Notes: generated by a model not told the origin, from the letters alone. A DNA stretch of 64,000 bases from Methanobacteriota archaeon (GCA_014239955.1 JAAZXW010000021.1:33160-97159); one strand, 5' to 3'; shown: positions 27,115 to 36,418, counted from the stretch's first letter. Translations and numbers: made by a program.

Positions 27115-27905
27115 TGCTCCATCTCCAGTGTCTCGACGGACTCACAGGCAAATAGGCTATTCTCTAGAGTTGGCACATGAGCCTGCTGAACTGGGACTAG
27201 AAGGTTTGGACCGCCTTCCCCCCAATCTCTTGCTCCGCTATCTCTGAGATTAGAGAGTGCCCCTCTAATCCTGGAGGAAAATCTTGAATCCCTCTCCTTG
27301 ACTAGTTCCTCGGTCAAACATAGTGACTCTTCTGTCCACCAAGCAGCGCACACTGTTGACGCGGCACCTAAATCTGGATTTGCTAGCCTTGAATGAGCGA
27401 CCTTTTTAATGGCCTCCTTTCGAATCTTGGACCATCTCCTAGATCTTCCTATTGTGGCAAGTAGATTTCTAAATCTGACTTGTTCATCGGCCCATCTGGA
27501 TTGCCAATCTGCCCACTCTGAGTCATCTATTCCCGGTTCTATAGCGTAAATGGGCATACCACCTCTAGAGTTCTCAGCGTGTCTGAGAAGTCTGATCCTC
27601 TCTGGATCAGGGATAGATGGGCCATCCAGATCTAGTTCCGAGAGATCTCGAACAAGCATTCCAAGAGTCGTTCCAGATGCGGCTGCAGACACCATGTGTA
27701 CTCCCGGGCTGGACTTATCCTGCTCCTCTTCCTCCTTCAGAGAAACTAGTTCGTCGGCTGAGGACAGTAGTGCTAAACCATCCCAATCTCTTGGCCTCAT
27801 CTTCGAGGGCATGCGCACACATGGAAGATAGGGCCAGAGCAAAACAGAACCGCCATTTGGATCCCGAAAGACAGAAGTTTCCCACCTGAGATCTGGTACT
27901 CCCAT
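27111..27905 (-). CDS. Hypothetical protein in operon with TBP-like protein
   Basis: A 264-residue protein that I do not recognise. It is mostly helical and charged in the middle (an EEEEQ run near residue 60, then KIRKEAIKKVAHSRLANPDLGAAS), with a tryptophan-rich stretch (SEWADWQSRWADEQ) and no signal peptide or membrane segment. The overlapping ATGA junction with the TBP-like gene and the five-base gap to the hydrolase beyond indicate one transcript. A working partnership with the TBP-like protein is an inference from this arrangement only. Confidence 0.6.
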   Translation of the reverse strand: MGVPDLRWETSVFRDPNGGSVLLWPYLPCVRMPSKMRPRDWDGLALLSSADELVSLKEEEEQDKSSPGVHMVSAAASGTTLGMLVRDLSELDLDGPSIPDPERIRLLRHAENSRGGMPIYAIEPGIDDSEWADWQSRWADEQVRFRNLLATIGRSRRWSKIRKEAIKKVAHSRLANPDLGAASTVCAAWWTEESLCLTEELVKERDSRFSSRIRGALSNLRDSGARDWGEGGPNLLVPVQQAHVPTLENSLFACESVETLEMEQ

Positions 27906-28008
27906 GATTCTCCGAGATGCATCGTTCGATTGAAGTCAGCGGTAAACCTCCATTTTGTTGTCCCTGAAACTGTAGGATTCAAGGGGTGTGTCTTACTGAG
28001 AGTGTTTG

Positions 28009-28464
28009 ATGGATAGTGACAGACCATTCTCAGACGAACCAGTAGTGGTACTGGATGAGGTTTTTCCCAGCCACACAAATGCGCTTAACACCCTATTCGG
28101 TGGCAGACTAATGGCCATCATGGATACATCGGCGGGAATGGTTGCCTCGAAGTTCGCACACAGGGTTTTCGTAACCGTTTCTGTAGACGCTTTGAAGTTC
28201 AAGAGACCGGCTTTCCAAGGAGACATAATCAGGACTACGTCTAGAGTGGTTTGGACTTCACCACGAACTGTTGGGGTTCATGTGACCTCCTGTAGACTAT
28301 CCCGTTCTGAATGGGTGGGAGAGGAAATCTGTTCGGGATTTTTCTTCATGGTAGCCATTGACGAGTCTATGAAGCCAGTTGAGATTCCGCAATTTGAACC
28401 AAAGTCAGATGATGAGAAGGAGATGTGGGCACTAGCAAACGATGCTAGGAACGCCATGCGTTGA
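28009..28464 (+). CDS. Acyl-CoA thioesterase, hotdog fold (YciA/ACOT type)
   Basis: The 151-residue protein has the hotdog thioesterase pattern of the BACH/YciA group: the catalytic-loop segment NALNTLFGGRLMAIMD, then FVTVSVDALKFKRPAFQGDIIRTTSRV and the ending of the fold with GFFFMVAID. Such enzymes hydrolyse acyl-CoA to free acid and CoA, acting on medium to long chains. A TTG directly before the ATG also opens the frame. The gene is divergent from the TBP-like operon and stands alone. Confidence 0.88.
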   Translation: MDSDRPFSDEPVVVLDEVFPSHTNALNTLFGGRLMAIMDTSAGMVASKFAHRVFVTVSVDALKFKRPAFQGDIIRTTSRVVWTSPRTVGVHVTSCRLSRSEWVGEEICSGFFFMVAIDESMKPVEIPQFEPKSDDEKEMWALANDARNAMR

Positions 28465-28562
28465 AGAGAGATGCGGCGAAATATGGAGCACCTCCAAGTG
28501 AAACGATTTCAATGGTTATCCCCCATGAACTTATACCGTGAATAAATCGCTCGGCGGTTCGG

Positions 28563-30182
28563 ATGGGATCGGCCGAGCCATATGGCTCGACTGAGAAGAG
28601 GGAAGCCGAGTTAATCGGCGGCCTCTACTTGGTCGGAGCGAGAGGGAAGTTTTGTGCAGTAATTACTGAGCGCCAGCTTACCATAGAAAGGTTCGATGGA
28701 AAGGGCGTCAGACTTGATTTGGCTGCAATTGAGAGAATGAGGCATCTCAAGATCCCGGTGCTCCCATCAGGCACAGTAATTCTAGGAATTATTTCGATTT
28801 ACCTAGGAATAACAACAATATTTGCACCGATGAGTTGGTTGGCGGTTGGACTGGGAGCATCCGTAATCATTGCGAACATAATTTCTCGATATTCCATCCT
28901 AGCCATAGAAACTGGTGCTGGTGACAGGCACCTAGTATCTGGCAGTGAGGCAAATCTCCTGAAATTATGTCTGATTGTTGATAGAGTAAGGCATGGTAGC
29001 GATATGCAAGAGGCTTTGCTGGGTCTAGAGAATCTAGAATCCGAACTTCCAACTTTCCCCGCACTCAGAGATGCAACTGGGCAGTTAGGGCAGGCCCCTT
29101 TAGTTGGGTTACCAATCACGAGTAAAACAAACACAGTAGTCAATAAGGAGCAAAATCACGAGTCGATTCTAGGAATCCAAACAGATTATAATTTGAATAT
29201 ATTCGACTCCCCCTTATCTCCAGAAGCTCCAGAATTAGTGAAGGAAGGGGATGATTGGGGAGGGGTGTCTGTCTCTAATACATCCAAGCAGAATGCATAC
29301 GAGAGAGCGTGGGGAGTGCAAGAGGCACCTAGTTGGTACAAGGAGAAGGAGTCTGATTCAAACGGGAGCACTAGGATCGATTCTGCTTTCTCTGACGCTG
29401 CAGAGGGTCTAGACATGTTCTCCCCGGGTGGACTATTCGACTCTAATTCAGTCTCAGAAACCTCCAATACAAATGACATGGACCTTTTCGATTTTGAGTT
29501 CAACCCTCATTCTCCGGAACCAGTTGAGAGGGCGCATTCGAGTGCTCAGATGATTAAACAGGCTCATCAAGAATTTGGGGCTCCGACTGAACCGTTCTCG
29601 AATTCCTTGCTACCCCCACCTACCGAAGAGGCAGTTAGAGAGGAGTGCAAAGCAGGGGTAGTTAGACAGGCAAAGGCGAGGCAGGAGTTAAGAACGCAGA
29701 ACTTGGATGGACTGGGGGGTGTGCAGGCTGCAAATTTGGATGACTATCCGGCCTTGAAGGGGCTTGCATCTACTATGTCTGGAGGCAGGTCGTCTGGTGT
29801 GAAATCAAAAGTTCCGGTATCTGGAGGGTGGCTATCGCGTCTTCTGAGACCGGGTAGCGCCACCAATAGGGGTAAGGATGGGAACTCAGATTCAACCAAT
29901 GAGATAGAAACGGAGAGATTCCAGACCACCCAACACATGAGGCTGAGAAGTGACCAAGAACACCAAGCCGATGTTAGTTCTCGTTTGAGGGAAATGAGGA
30001 AAAACAATCATTCCTCCACCGCTCGGGACAAACTCGATTCAATTGTCAGGAGTCTTTCGGGAGAAGAAGACACCCCTCGTCTACTCGATGGGTCAAATGA
30101 TTCATTGAGGTTCAATCAACTAAAACCGACCTCTTCTAGGGAAGACCCACACCCCCTTCCAGGGCTCAGAAGATTGGGATGA
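28563..30182 (+). CDS. PH-like domain membrane protein with long disordered tail
   Basis: A 539-residue protein of unknown function. Residues 15-120 look like a bacterial PH-type domain that contains or adjoins a helical hairpin in the membrane (AVITERQLTIERFDGKGVRLDL, then TVILGIISIYLGITTIF and WLAVGLGASVIIANIIS). From about residue 150 to the end it is low-complexity, rich in Ser, Asn, Glu and Pro, and probably disordered. The ATG follows TTATACC/AATAAAT boxes at 28529-28547, so a leaderless message is likely. It is convergent with the sugar kinase gene and directly abuts it. Confidence 0.6.
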   Translation: MGSAEPYGSTEKREAELIGGLYLVGARGKFCAVITERQLTIERFDGKGVRLDLAAIERMRHLKIPVLPSGTVILGIISIYLGITTIFAPMSWLAVGLGASVIIANIISRYSILAIETGAGDRHLVSGSEANLLKLCLIVDRVRHGSDMQEALLGLENLESELPTFPALRDATGQLGQAPLVGLPITSKTNTVVNKEQNHESILGIQTDYNLNIFDSPLSPEAPELVKEGDDWGGVSVSNTSKQNAYERAWGVQEAPSWYKEKESDSNGSTRIDSAFSDAAEGLDMFSPGGLFDSNSVSETSNTNDMDLFDFEFNPHSPEPVERAHSSAQMIKQAHQEFGAPTEPFSNSLLPPPTEEAVREECKAGVVRQAKARQELRTQNLDGLGGVQAANLDDYPALKGLASTMSGGRSSGVKSKVPVSGGWLSRLLRPGSATNRGKDGNSDSTNEIETERFQTTQHMRLRSDQEHQADVSSRLREMRKNNHSSTARDKLDSIVRSLSGEEDTPRLLDGSNDSLRFNQLKPTSSREDPHPLPGLRRLG

Positions 30183-31145
30183 TCACAGTCCTACGATTCT
30201 GCGATAACTATCCATTCTTGCATGATAGAGGCCTCTCTCGAGACCCTGAAGTTTGTTCGTACCTAGTCCTTGAATTGTAAACGAAGAAGACACAGTCGCG
30301 TGAATCATAGCATCCCTCATTGATTCTAAATCCTGCAAGATTCCTTTTCTTCCAGACATATTCGCTAAGAGTGCCCCGGCAAAGGAATCCCCGCACCCGG
30401 TTGGGTCAATAACTTCAGTAATTGGATAAGATGGGAGGGCAATGATTCCACATGGGAGATGTGCAAAAACTCCAGAAGATCCTCGTTTGATTACCAATCC
30501 CCTTGGCCCTTGTCCTGCGGATTCACCCCCGTGAAGGCAAGCTCCTGACAATATTGGTTTGATAGCCTTCATGAAAATTTCCTCACCAGAGATAGCACAT
30601 ACCTCTTCTTCATTGAGAATTGCCAAATCTGCCTTTCTGAGAGCAGCAGAGAGGTCCTCGAACTCAGTCTCTATCCACAACATGAATGTGTCAATTGCTG
30701 TAATCTCTGAGCTAGGACACTGATCAAGAACCATAACCTGGGATGCTGGATGGGTATTGGCACAGAAGAGAATATTTGGTGACCTCCATGGTTGTGGGAT
30801 TTCAGGAGAAAAATCACCTAGGACGTTGACCTCTGTAGAAATTGTTTCAACGTTCTCCATCGTACCCGAGTATCTTCCCGACCAACGAAATGTCTTACCT
30901 GGTAACCTTTCCACACCGGAGAAGTCGATGCCCAGGCCTTCTAGTTTGGACTGGTGCGAATTGGAGAAGTCTTTCCCGACTGGTGCCACCAACCCCACAC
31001 GACGGACCCCGCCGGGAGTCTCTGGAAGATGAAAGGCGGCTGAGACGCCGGCGTGAACTGCAGAACCCCCGAGGACATCCGATCCTGTGGCAATTGGTGT
31101 TTCTATGTCATCATAACCGATGCTGCCAACAATAACCAAATCCAA
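30183..31145 (-). CDS. PfkB-family carbohydrate/nucleoside kinase
   Basis: The 320-residue kinase opens with DLVIVGSIGYDDIETP and GGSAVHAGVSAAF, the N-terminal PfkB pattern, and has the C-terminal signature DPTGCGDSFAGALLA with the anion-hole glycines and catalytic aspartate. It phosphorylates a sugar, nucleoside or similar hydroxyl compound with ATP; which one is not clear from sequence. The start is TTG directly after the TAG of the biotin carboxylase gene, so translation must be coupled to it. Confidence 0.85.
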   Translation of the reverse strand: MDLVIVGSIGYDDIETPIATGSDVLGGSAVHAGVSAAFHLPETPGGVRRVGLVAPVGKDFSNSHQSKLEGLGIDFSGVERLPGKTFRWSGRYSGTMENVETISTEVNVLGDFSPEIPQPWRSPNILFCANTHPASQVMVLDQCPSSEITAIDTFMLWIETEFEDLSAALRKADLAILNEEEVCAISGEEIFMKAIKPILSGACLHGGESAGQGPRGLVIKRGSSGVFAHLPCGIIALPSYPITEVIDPTGCGDSFAGALLANMSGRKGILQDLESMRDAMIHATVSSSFTIQGLGTNKLQGLERGLYHARMDSYRRIVGL

Positions 31146-32492
31146 CTAACCATCACCAACTAGCAAATCTGCATGGGTTTCTAGGTAGTCAGTTTTTATT
31201 TTCCTTTCTATGAAGTCTGATTCCTGCAATATCGCTCTGTGAAGGGGGATCAAAGTATCTAATCCAAGAAGAATAGTCTCTTCCAAAGCAGAGTCTAACC
31301 TTCCTATTGCTTGGTTCCTGTTCGGAGCCCAAGAAACTATCTTGGCGAGCAACGAGTCAAATGCTTCGGGCATCGCATAACCTGAGAATCCATGAGAGTC
31401 GACTCTGATGCCGGGACCTCCTGGCCAATGACATTCCCACAATTTTCCCGGAGAAGGTTCGAGAGTTACTGGGTTCTCTGCGTTTATACGAACCTGGATA
31501 GCATGACCATTCAATACCACTTCTTCTTGGGTAATTGGTAGATCGGCTCCAGAAGAAACGATGATTCCAAGAGAGACGAGGTCAATTCCTGTTAACATCT
31601 CAGTTACCGTGTGTTCCACTTGGACCCGTGGATTCACCTCCATGAAGTAGAATTCTCCCTCTGAGTTCCTTAGGAATTCAAATGTAGCCAGACCCCTGTA
31701 ACCGATAGCCTCCGCTCCTGCTACGACCCTTGATCCAATATCTTCTCTTTCTTCCCGACTAATCCATGGACCCTCTTCGAGAATCTTCTGGTGCCTTCTC
31801 TGAATGGAGCAGAATCTTTCTCCAAGATGGATTGCTTTCGAGCCATCCCCGACAACTTGGAATTCAATATGCTCTGCTGAGCTTACATACTCCTCGATGA
31901 AAACTCTACTATCGCCAAAGGCTGACTCAGCCCTACCTTGGCATAGTCTCAGAGCTGAGTCGAATTCGGACTCATTATTTACCACCTGCATTCCAATCCC
32001 CCCTCCCCCAGAGGCTGCTTTTATCATGATTGGGAAGCCGATTTCGGAAGCCACCTTTAGTGCCTCCTTAGAATCAGAAATTGGTTGATCGGTCCCCTTT
32101 GCTATGGGGATTCCAGCCTTTGACATCGCCTCCCTAGCTGCTATCTTGTCTCCTAAGAGTCTGAGTGATTCAGGTGAGGGTCCTATGAAGGTGATCCCCT
32201 CTTCTGCGAGACGCTGTGCAAAGGTTGCGTTCTCCGAAAGAAAACCATAGCCCGGATGTACTGCATCGGCACCCACCTCTTTGGCAGCAGATATTATCGC
32301 CTCTATGTCAAGATAGGACGCTAGTGGGTCTTCTCTTGGAATGAAGTAACCCTCATCCGCAAGTCTAACCGGGAGGGACATCCTATCCTCCCTTCCATGG
32401 ATTACGACGGATTCGATGCCAAGTTCCCTTAGTGACCTAACTATCCGTAGTGCAATCTCGCCACGGTTAGCGACTAGTACACGACGGAACAC
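31146..32492 (-). CDS. accC: Biotin carboxylase subunit (acetyl/propionyl/pyruvate carboxylase)
   Basis: The 448-residue protein carboxylates biotin on a carrier protein using ATP and bicarbonate. It shows the N-terminal VLVANRGEIALRIVRSL, HPGYGFLSEN, the glycine-rich ATP-grasp loop KAASGGGGIGM and the EVNPRVQVEHTVTE metal-binding segment. Length matches a free-standing AccC subunit. No biotin carrier or carboxyltransferase gene is seen in the window, so the partner subunits must lie elsewhere and the acyl substrate is unknown. The start is GTG. Confidence 0.92.
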   Translation of the reverse strand: MFRRVLVANRGEIALRIVRSLRELGIESVVIHGREDRMSLPVRLADEGYFIPREDPLASYLDIEAIISAAKEVGADAVHPGYGFLSENATFAQRLAEEGITFIGPSPESLRLLGDKIAAREAMSKAGIPIAKGTDQPISDSKEALKVASEIGFPIMIKAASGGGGIGMQVVNNESEFDSALRLCQGRAESAFGDSRVFIEEYVSSAEHIEFQVVGDGSKAIHLGERFCSIQRRHQKILEEGPWISREEREDIGSRVVAGAEAIGYRGLATFEFLRNSEGEFYFMEVNPRVQVEHTVTEMLTGIDLVSLGIIVSSGADLPITQEEVVLNGHAIQVRINAENPVTLEPSPGKLWECHWPGGPGIRVDSHGFSGYAMPEAFDSLLAKIVSWAPNRNQAIGRLDSALEETILLGLDTLIPLHRAILQESDFIERKIKTDYLETHADLLVGDG

Positions 32493-32534
32493 ATTACCAT
32501 GCTAGGTGCGCCTTCGTTTGAGTGAATCGGCCTG

Positions 32535-33830
32535 TCAATATACATCTCGCAGATATCGCTTCTCCGACTTCATCAATCCATTCTCTACGAAATCCTTGGA
32601 CTCAACGGGAGACATCCCCCCATATTCGGAACAGATGTTTATCAGAGTTAGATGCACATCTTTGGCCATGTACTGCTTATCTCCACAGACGTAGAAATAT
32701 GCCCCGCCTTCAATCCACTTCCAAATTTCTTCACCGTTCTTCTTCATCAAATGTTGGACATAGACCTTCTCAGAACCTTGCCGTGACCAAGCTAGGTCAT
32801 GTTTCGAAATTATCCCTCTGGCTTCCCATGCGTCCATTTCTTCGCGATAGAGATACTCCCCCTCCTCAGTCCAGTCTCCGAAGAAGAGCCAATTCTTCCC
32901 TGAATCCTTGTTTATTTCTCTCTGTTGGAGGAAGGCCCTGAACGGGGCAATTCCAGTTCCCGGACCGACCATGATAATGTCCTTAGAACCATCCTCCGGT
33001 AGGACGAATGATCGAGTTGGAGACATGTAAACACCAATCTCAGTAGTGTCGGTTTCACATCTGTCGGCCATGAAACCTGTGCAAAGTCCAGTTCGATCCC
33101 TTTCGTGGTGATTGTACCGAACTATTGACACAGTTAGGTGGACTGTTCCCTTTTCAAAATCGGGGCTACTGGCGATAGAGTAGAGCCTCGGTTTCAGCCT
33201 ATCCATGCCCTCCAGAAGTTGCTGGGGAGTGAAGCCCAAACCAATGAAATCACCTAATGCATCAACATAGTCCCTAGACCAAATGTAATCCTCCATTGAA
33301 TCATTGTTGGAGGTTAGTTCCTGAAGGAGGATCATCGAATTATCGTCGAATTCCCCCATCTCCACGTAACCGTCTGGTAGGTCTTGTTCACTACGGGCTG
33401 ACCAGTCAACAATCAATGCTCCGTCGAGGGACGAGAATCTCCTCCTAGAGGAGATTCGAATCTCAATTTTTACGGGAGAATCGGAGGATCTCTCGGCGAG
33501 TCCCTTGAGCCACTTCTTTGAGACTCGATGAATCTCGTATCTATCTGTCAACGCTTCCCTAAGTGAGCATTTTCCATGATTAGTTTCTACTTCTTCCTCT
33601 CCGGAAAATCCGCAAATCTGCAATATCCCTTCGACTGACTCTGGAGGGCATCTTGGGACGACTCCAAGAGCATCCCCCACCTTGTACTCCAAACCCGAGT
33701 TACCAAGACTGAATACAATATGCCTGGTTTCCTTCTTCGACGATTCACCATTTAGAATGTAATTATCAGTAATGTTGGTGAAATATGGGTTCTTCACGGA
33801 CCACTCAGATTTAGTTGATTTGCCTGCCAC
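32535..33830 (-). CDS. CysJ/P450-reductase-type FAD-NADPH oxidoreductase without flavodoxin domain
   Basis: The 432-residue protein matches the FAD and NADPH domains of sulfite reductase flavoprotein and its relatives: the connecting domain region with YKVGDALGVVPRC, FAD motifs RLYSIASSP and GLCTGFMA, the NADPH motif GPGTGIAPFRAFLQQRE and the C-terminal YVCGDKQYMAKDV and RYLRDVY ending. The N-terminal FMN-binding flavodoxin domain is missing. It would pass electrons from NADPH to a separate flavodoxin, haem or iron-sulphur partner. The GTG at 33830 is chosen because GGAG lies six bases before it; a TTG at 33917 would overlap the divergent gene. Confidence 0.85.
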   Translation of the reverse strand: MAGKSTKSEWSVKNPYFTNITDNYILNGESSKKETRHIVFSLGNSGLEYKVGDALGVVPRCPPESVEGILQICGFSGEEEVETNHGKCSLREALTDRYEIHRVSKKWLKGLAERSSDSPVKIEIRISSRRRFSSLDGALIVDWSARSEQDLPDGYVEMGEFDDNSMILLQELTSNNDSMEDYIWSRDYVDALGDFIGLGFTPQQLLEGMDRLKPRLYSIASSPDFEKGTVHLTVSIVRYNHHERDRTGLCTGFMADRCETDTTEIGVYMSPTRSFVLPEDGSKDIIMVGPGTGIAPFRAFLQQREINKDSGKNWLFFGDWTEEGEYLYREEMDAWEARGIISKHDLAWSRQGSEKVYVQHLMKKNGEEIWKWIEGGAYFYVCGDKQYMAKDVHLTLINICSEYGGMSPVESKDFVENGLMKSEKRYLRDVY

Positions 33831-33856
33831 CAATATCTCCGTTATTTCCGACTTAA

Positions 33857-33868
33857 CTGAGATATATG
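33857..33868. promoter_or_regulatory. Second shared TATA box between divergent genes
   Basis: GAGATATATGAA at 33857-33868 can act as a TATA box in both directions. On the minus strand it lies about 30 nt before the GTG of the flavoprotein; on the plus strand it predicts a start near 33888, close to the possible TTG start at 33894 of the MBL hydrolase. Inferred from position and sequence only. Confidence 0.4.
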
Positions 33869-33941
33869 AACAAATGTGTAAGGTTATGACCCTTTGAGCA
33901 TCAAACGATGGGGTCAAGTCTGGAAGCCCCTGCCGAGATAT

Positions 33942-34730
33942 GTGGCACGCATCGACTTCCTTGGCACAGGGAATGCTTTCTCACCCCAAGGAAGAATGCA
34001 TGCTTTGGCACTACTGGATAGCAGAGTCCTAATTGATGCCCCTCCTACTCTCCTACCCCAGTTGCGAAGGGCAAGGATTTCGCCTGGGCAATTGCAGCAT
34101 GTACTTTTCACGCATTGGCACGGGGACCATGCCTTCGGATTTCCATTCTTACTATTGGATAGGAAATTCATCTCAGATCCTTTTGGAGAGAACAACCTGG
34201 AGGTGCATCTTAGGCCCGGGGGGAGGGAGTATCTCTCCGTTCTTTGTGAAATGGGGTTCCCAGGCAGCCTTGGAGATTCGCTCGACTCTAGAGTCGAATG
34301 GAACGAAAAGGAAACGGCAACGCTAGGAGAGACTGGATGGGGGTATGAGAGATTTCCAGTCCATCACACCCCTGAAACCGATCCACATGGGTATGAGTTG
34401 GTACATGAAAGCGGATTCCGCTTGCTCCACTGCGGTGATTCCGGCCCATGTCCGGAGATAGAAAATCGTGCAAATGGCGTGGATGTTGCAATATTAGAGA
34501 TGGGGGTGCCGGATATCGGAGAGTTTCCCCATCATCACAGACCTTCTGATGTAATTTCATTCAGTGAGAGATTTCCAGACGTGAAGGTATTGGTAACACA
34601 CAACTTTGCAAGGTCACCCAATTGCGAAACTGGTTTCGAAATTCCAGAATTGCCCTCCCGGATAGTCCAATTGAATGATGGAGATAGCATAGATATTGAT
34701 GATAATGGTATTTTTATTGTAAATAATTAG
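33942..34730 (+). CDS. Metallo-beta-lactamase fold hydrolase (RNase Z-like)
   Basis: The 262-residue protein has an opening ARIDFLGTGNAF strand-loop, the zinc motif HWHGDHAFG (HxHxDH), a later HCGDSGP aspartate segment, HHHRPSDV and a VLVTHNFAR histidine, consistent with the binuclear metallo-beta-lactamase fold and closest in style to RNase Z/ElaC and phosphodiesterase groups. It lacks an obvious long exosite arm, so tRNA 3' processing is only one possibility. The GTG at 33942 gives a family-like N-terminus; a TTG at 33894 would add 16 residues. Confidence 0.8.
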   Translation: MARIDFLGTGNAFSPQGRMHALALLDSRVLIDAPPTLLPQLRRARISPGQLQHVLFTHWHGDHAFGFPFLLLDRKFISDPFGENNLEVHLRPGGREYLSVLCEMGFPGSLGDSLDSRVEWNEKETATLGETGWGYERFPVHHTPETDPHGYELVHESGFRLLHCGDSGPCPEIENRANGVDVAILEMGVPDIGEFPHHHRPSDVISFSERFPDVKVLVTHNFARSPNCETGFEIPELPSRIVQLNDGDSIDIDDNGIFIVNN

Positions 34731-35132
34731 GATGAGATGTTTTCCATTATATATATCTGAAGCTGAGGAATTCCCGTCAAATCTGGTCTTGAGTTAGAAG
34801 TGAGCAACATTAGGACCTCAATTTGGAATCATTTTTCTCAATGTAAAGTTAGTTGACTGGAATATCAATATTATCTCCATTTGATGTAGAAAAATCACCA
34901 GATAAATAATTGAAAAAGAGAGATACTAAGGGTAATTGACGACTTCCGTATTCGTACAATTCAGTAATCTGATATTGGATGCCCTTCCCTAATCAAAATA
35001 TGTTCAACTATTCAGAAAGCGAGTCACTCTTATTACCGCAAACACGGTCGCTGTGGAAACCTCAAGAGAAACAATGAACCCAATGGGGGGGAAGAATGTT
35101 ATTTTGTTAGGTTTTTACAGACGTGAAAAAAA
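34731..35132. other. AT-rich intergenic region upstream of orc1; candidate replication origin
   Basis: About 400 bases without a credible gene. It is clearly more AT-rich than its surroundings, with a TATATATAT run at 34748-34756 and several short A/T tracts. Near its right end lies CTGTGGAAACCTC (about 35051-35063), which shares GTGGAAAC with archaeal origin recognition boxes, and a run of seven Gs at about 35084-35090. Archaeal origins commonly sit beside orc1/cdc6, so this is a candidate, but only one box-like match is visible. The orc1 promoter must also be here. Confidence 0.45.
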
Positions 35133-36371
35133 ATGAGAGGAAATATTTTCGAAGAGATTCTAGGTCAGGATAGTCTCTTTGTAGATAGGAGGGCCTTTGA
35201 CCATGCATTCGAGCCTGCTCGACTGCCTCATCGGGAGCATGAAGTGGACTCCTTGGTTAGGAATCTAGTTGATGCGTTAAACGGCCATATTCCTTCCAAT
35301 ATGCTGCTCTATGGAGTTCCGGGATCAGGAAAAACTGTGGTAACAAGATTTGTTCTTGGTCAGTTGAGAGAGAAAGGACTAGAGATGGGGCAGACTGTAA
35401 AGACTTACGAAATCAACTGTAGGAACGTTGACACCAAATATAGAGTAGTGCAAACCATTGCAACTCAGTTAGCTCAGAGGGGAGATGCTCCCGTTCCATT
35501 CACCGGATGGCCGACAGACCGGGTTCTTGAGACAGTTGTTTCTAGAATGAGTAGGGTTGGAGGGGTCCATATTATCGTTCTTGATGAAGTAGACAATCTA
35601 GTTAACAAGGGAGGGGATGATCTCCTGTATGCGCTGACTAGCCTCAACACCCTACTGGGGGATGGTAGATGCTCAATAATTGGCATTAGCAATGATCTTC
35701 ACTTCACACAGCACCTAGACCCACGTGTGAGTTCTAGACTAAGTCAGGAAGACATTGTTTTCCATCCCTATGTGGCTACTGAGATTCAGAACATATTGGG
35801 TGAGAGGGCTTCAATGGGGATCAAAGAAGGAGTTCTCGATGAGGGAGTAATCAGACTTTGTTCGGCCCTAGCTGCCCAAGAGCATGGGGATGCAAGGAGG
35901 GCTTTGGATCTACTAAGAATCTCTGTACAGAAAGCAGAACAGAGGTCGGAAGGCAGTGTGGACACCAAGCATGTAAGATTGGCGCAGAGCCAACTAGAAT
36001 ATGACCAGGTGACGCCAGTGATCAAGACGCTCCCCCTACATCAAAAATTAGTGCTTTTCTCGATTTGTCTGAATGAGGAAAATGGGTTGAGGAATATTTC
36101 AACAGGCGAGGTCTACAGGACCTATGCTGAAGCCTGCTCAAAGATTGGCACAGAACCACTGACCACCAGGAGAGTCTCCTCATTACTAAACGAGTTGGAC
36201 ACAATGGGGCTGATTATGGCTAGGAATGTAAGCAAGGGCAGGGGAGGCAGGAGCAAGCAAGTTAACTCGGCGATTCCGAAGGCGATTGACGCAATCGGCC
36301 TGATGAGTGAAAGTGAATCGCTGGTAAATGAGGCGGCGATGTCCAAGTACAATCTTCAGGGGCACCTCTAG
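35133..36371 (+). CDS. orc1: Orc1/Cdc6 origin-recognition AAA+ ATPase
   Basis: The 412-residue initiator binds origin DNA and loads MCM. It has the N-terminal RRAFDHAFEPARLPHREHEVDSL, Walker A YGVPGSGKTVV (about residues 68-78), Walker B HIIVLDEVDNL, sensor 1 SIIGISNDLHF and sensor 2 with HGDARRALDLLR, then a C-terminal winged-helix region (GEVYRTYAEAC..., RRVSSLLNELDTMGLI). All are standard for archaeal Orc1. It is the only initiator gene in the window and lies directly behind the AT-rich region. Confidence 0.96.
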   Translation: MRGNIFEEILGQDSLFVDRRAFDHAFEPARLPHREHEVDSLVRNLVDALNGHIPSNMLLYGVPGSGKTVVTRFVLGQLREKGLEMGQTVKTYEINCRNVDTKYRVVQTIATQLAQRGDAPVPFTGWPTDRVLETVVSRMSRVGGVHIIVLDEVDNLVNKGGDDLLYALTSLNTLLGDGRCSIIGISNDLHFTQHLDPRVSSRLSQEDIVFHPYVATEIQNILGERASMGIKEGVLDEGVIRLCSALAAQEHGDARRALDLLRISVQKAEQRSEGSVDTKHVRLAQSQLEYDQVTPVIKTLPLHQKLVLFSICLNEENGLRNISTGEVYRTYAEACSKIGTEPLTTRRVSSLLNELDTMGLIMARNVSKGRGGRSKQVNSAIPKAIDAIGLMSESESLVNEAAMSKYNLQGHL

Positions 36372-36418
36372 GTTTAGTTCCGGCAACGATTAAACCGAGG
36401 CTTCAGGACGGCGGCTCG

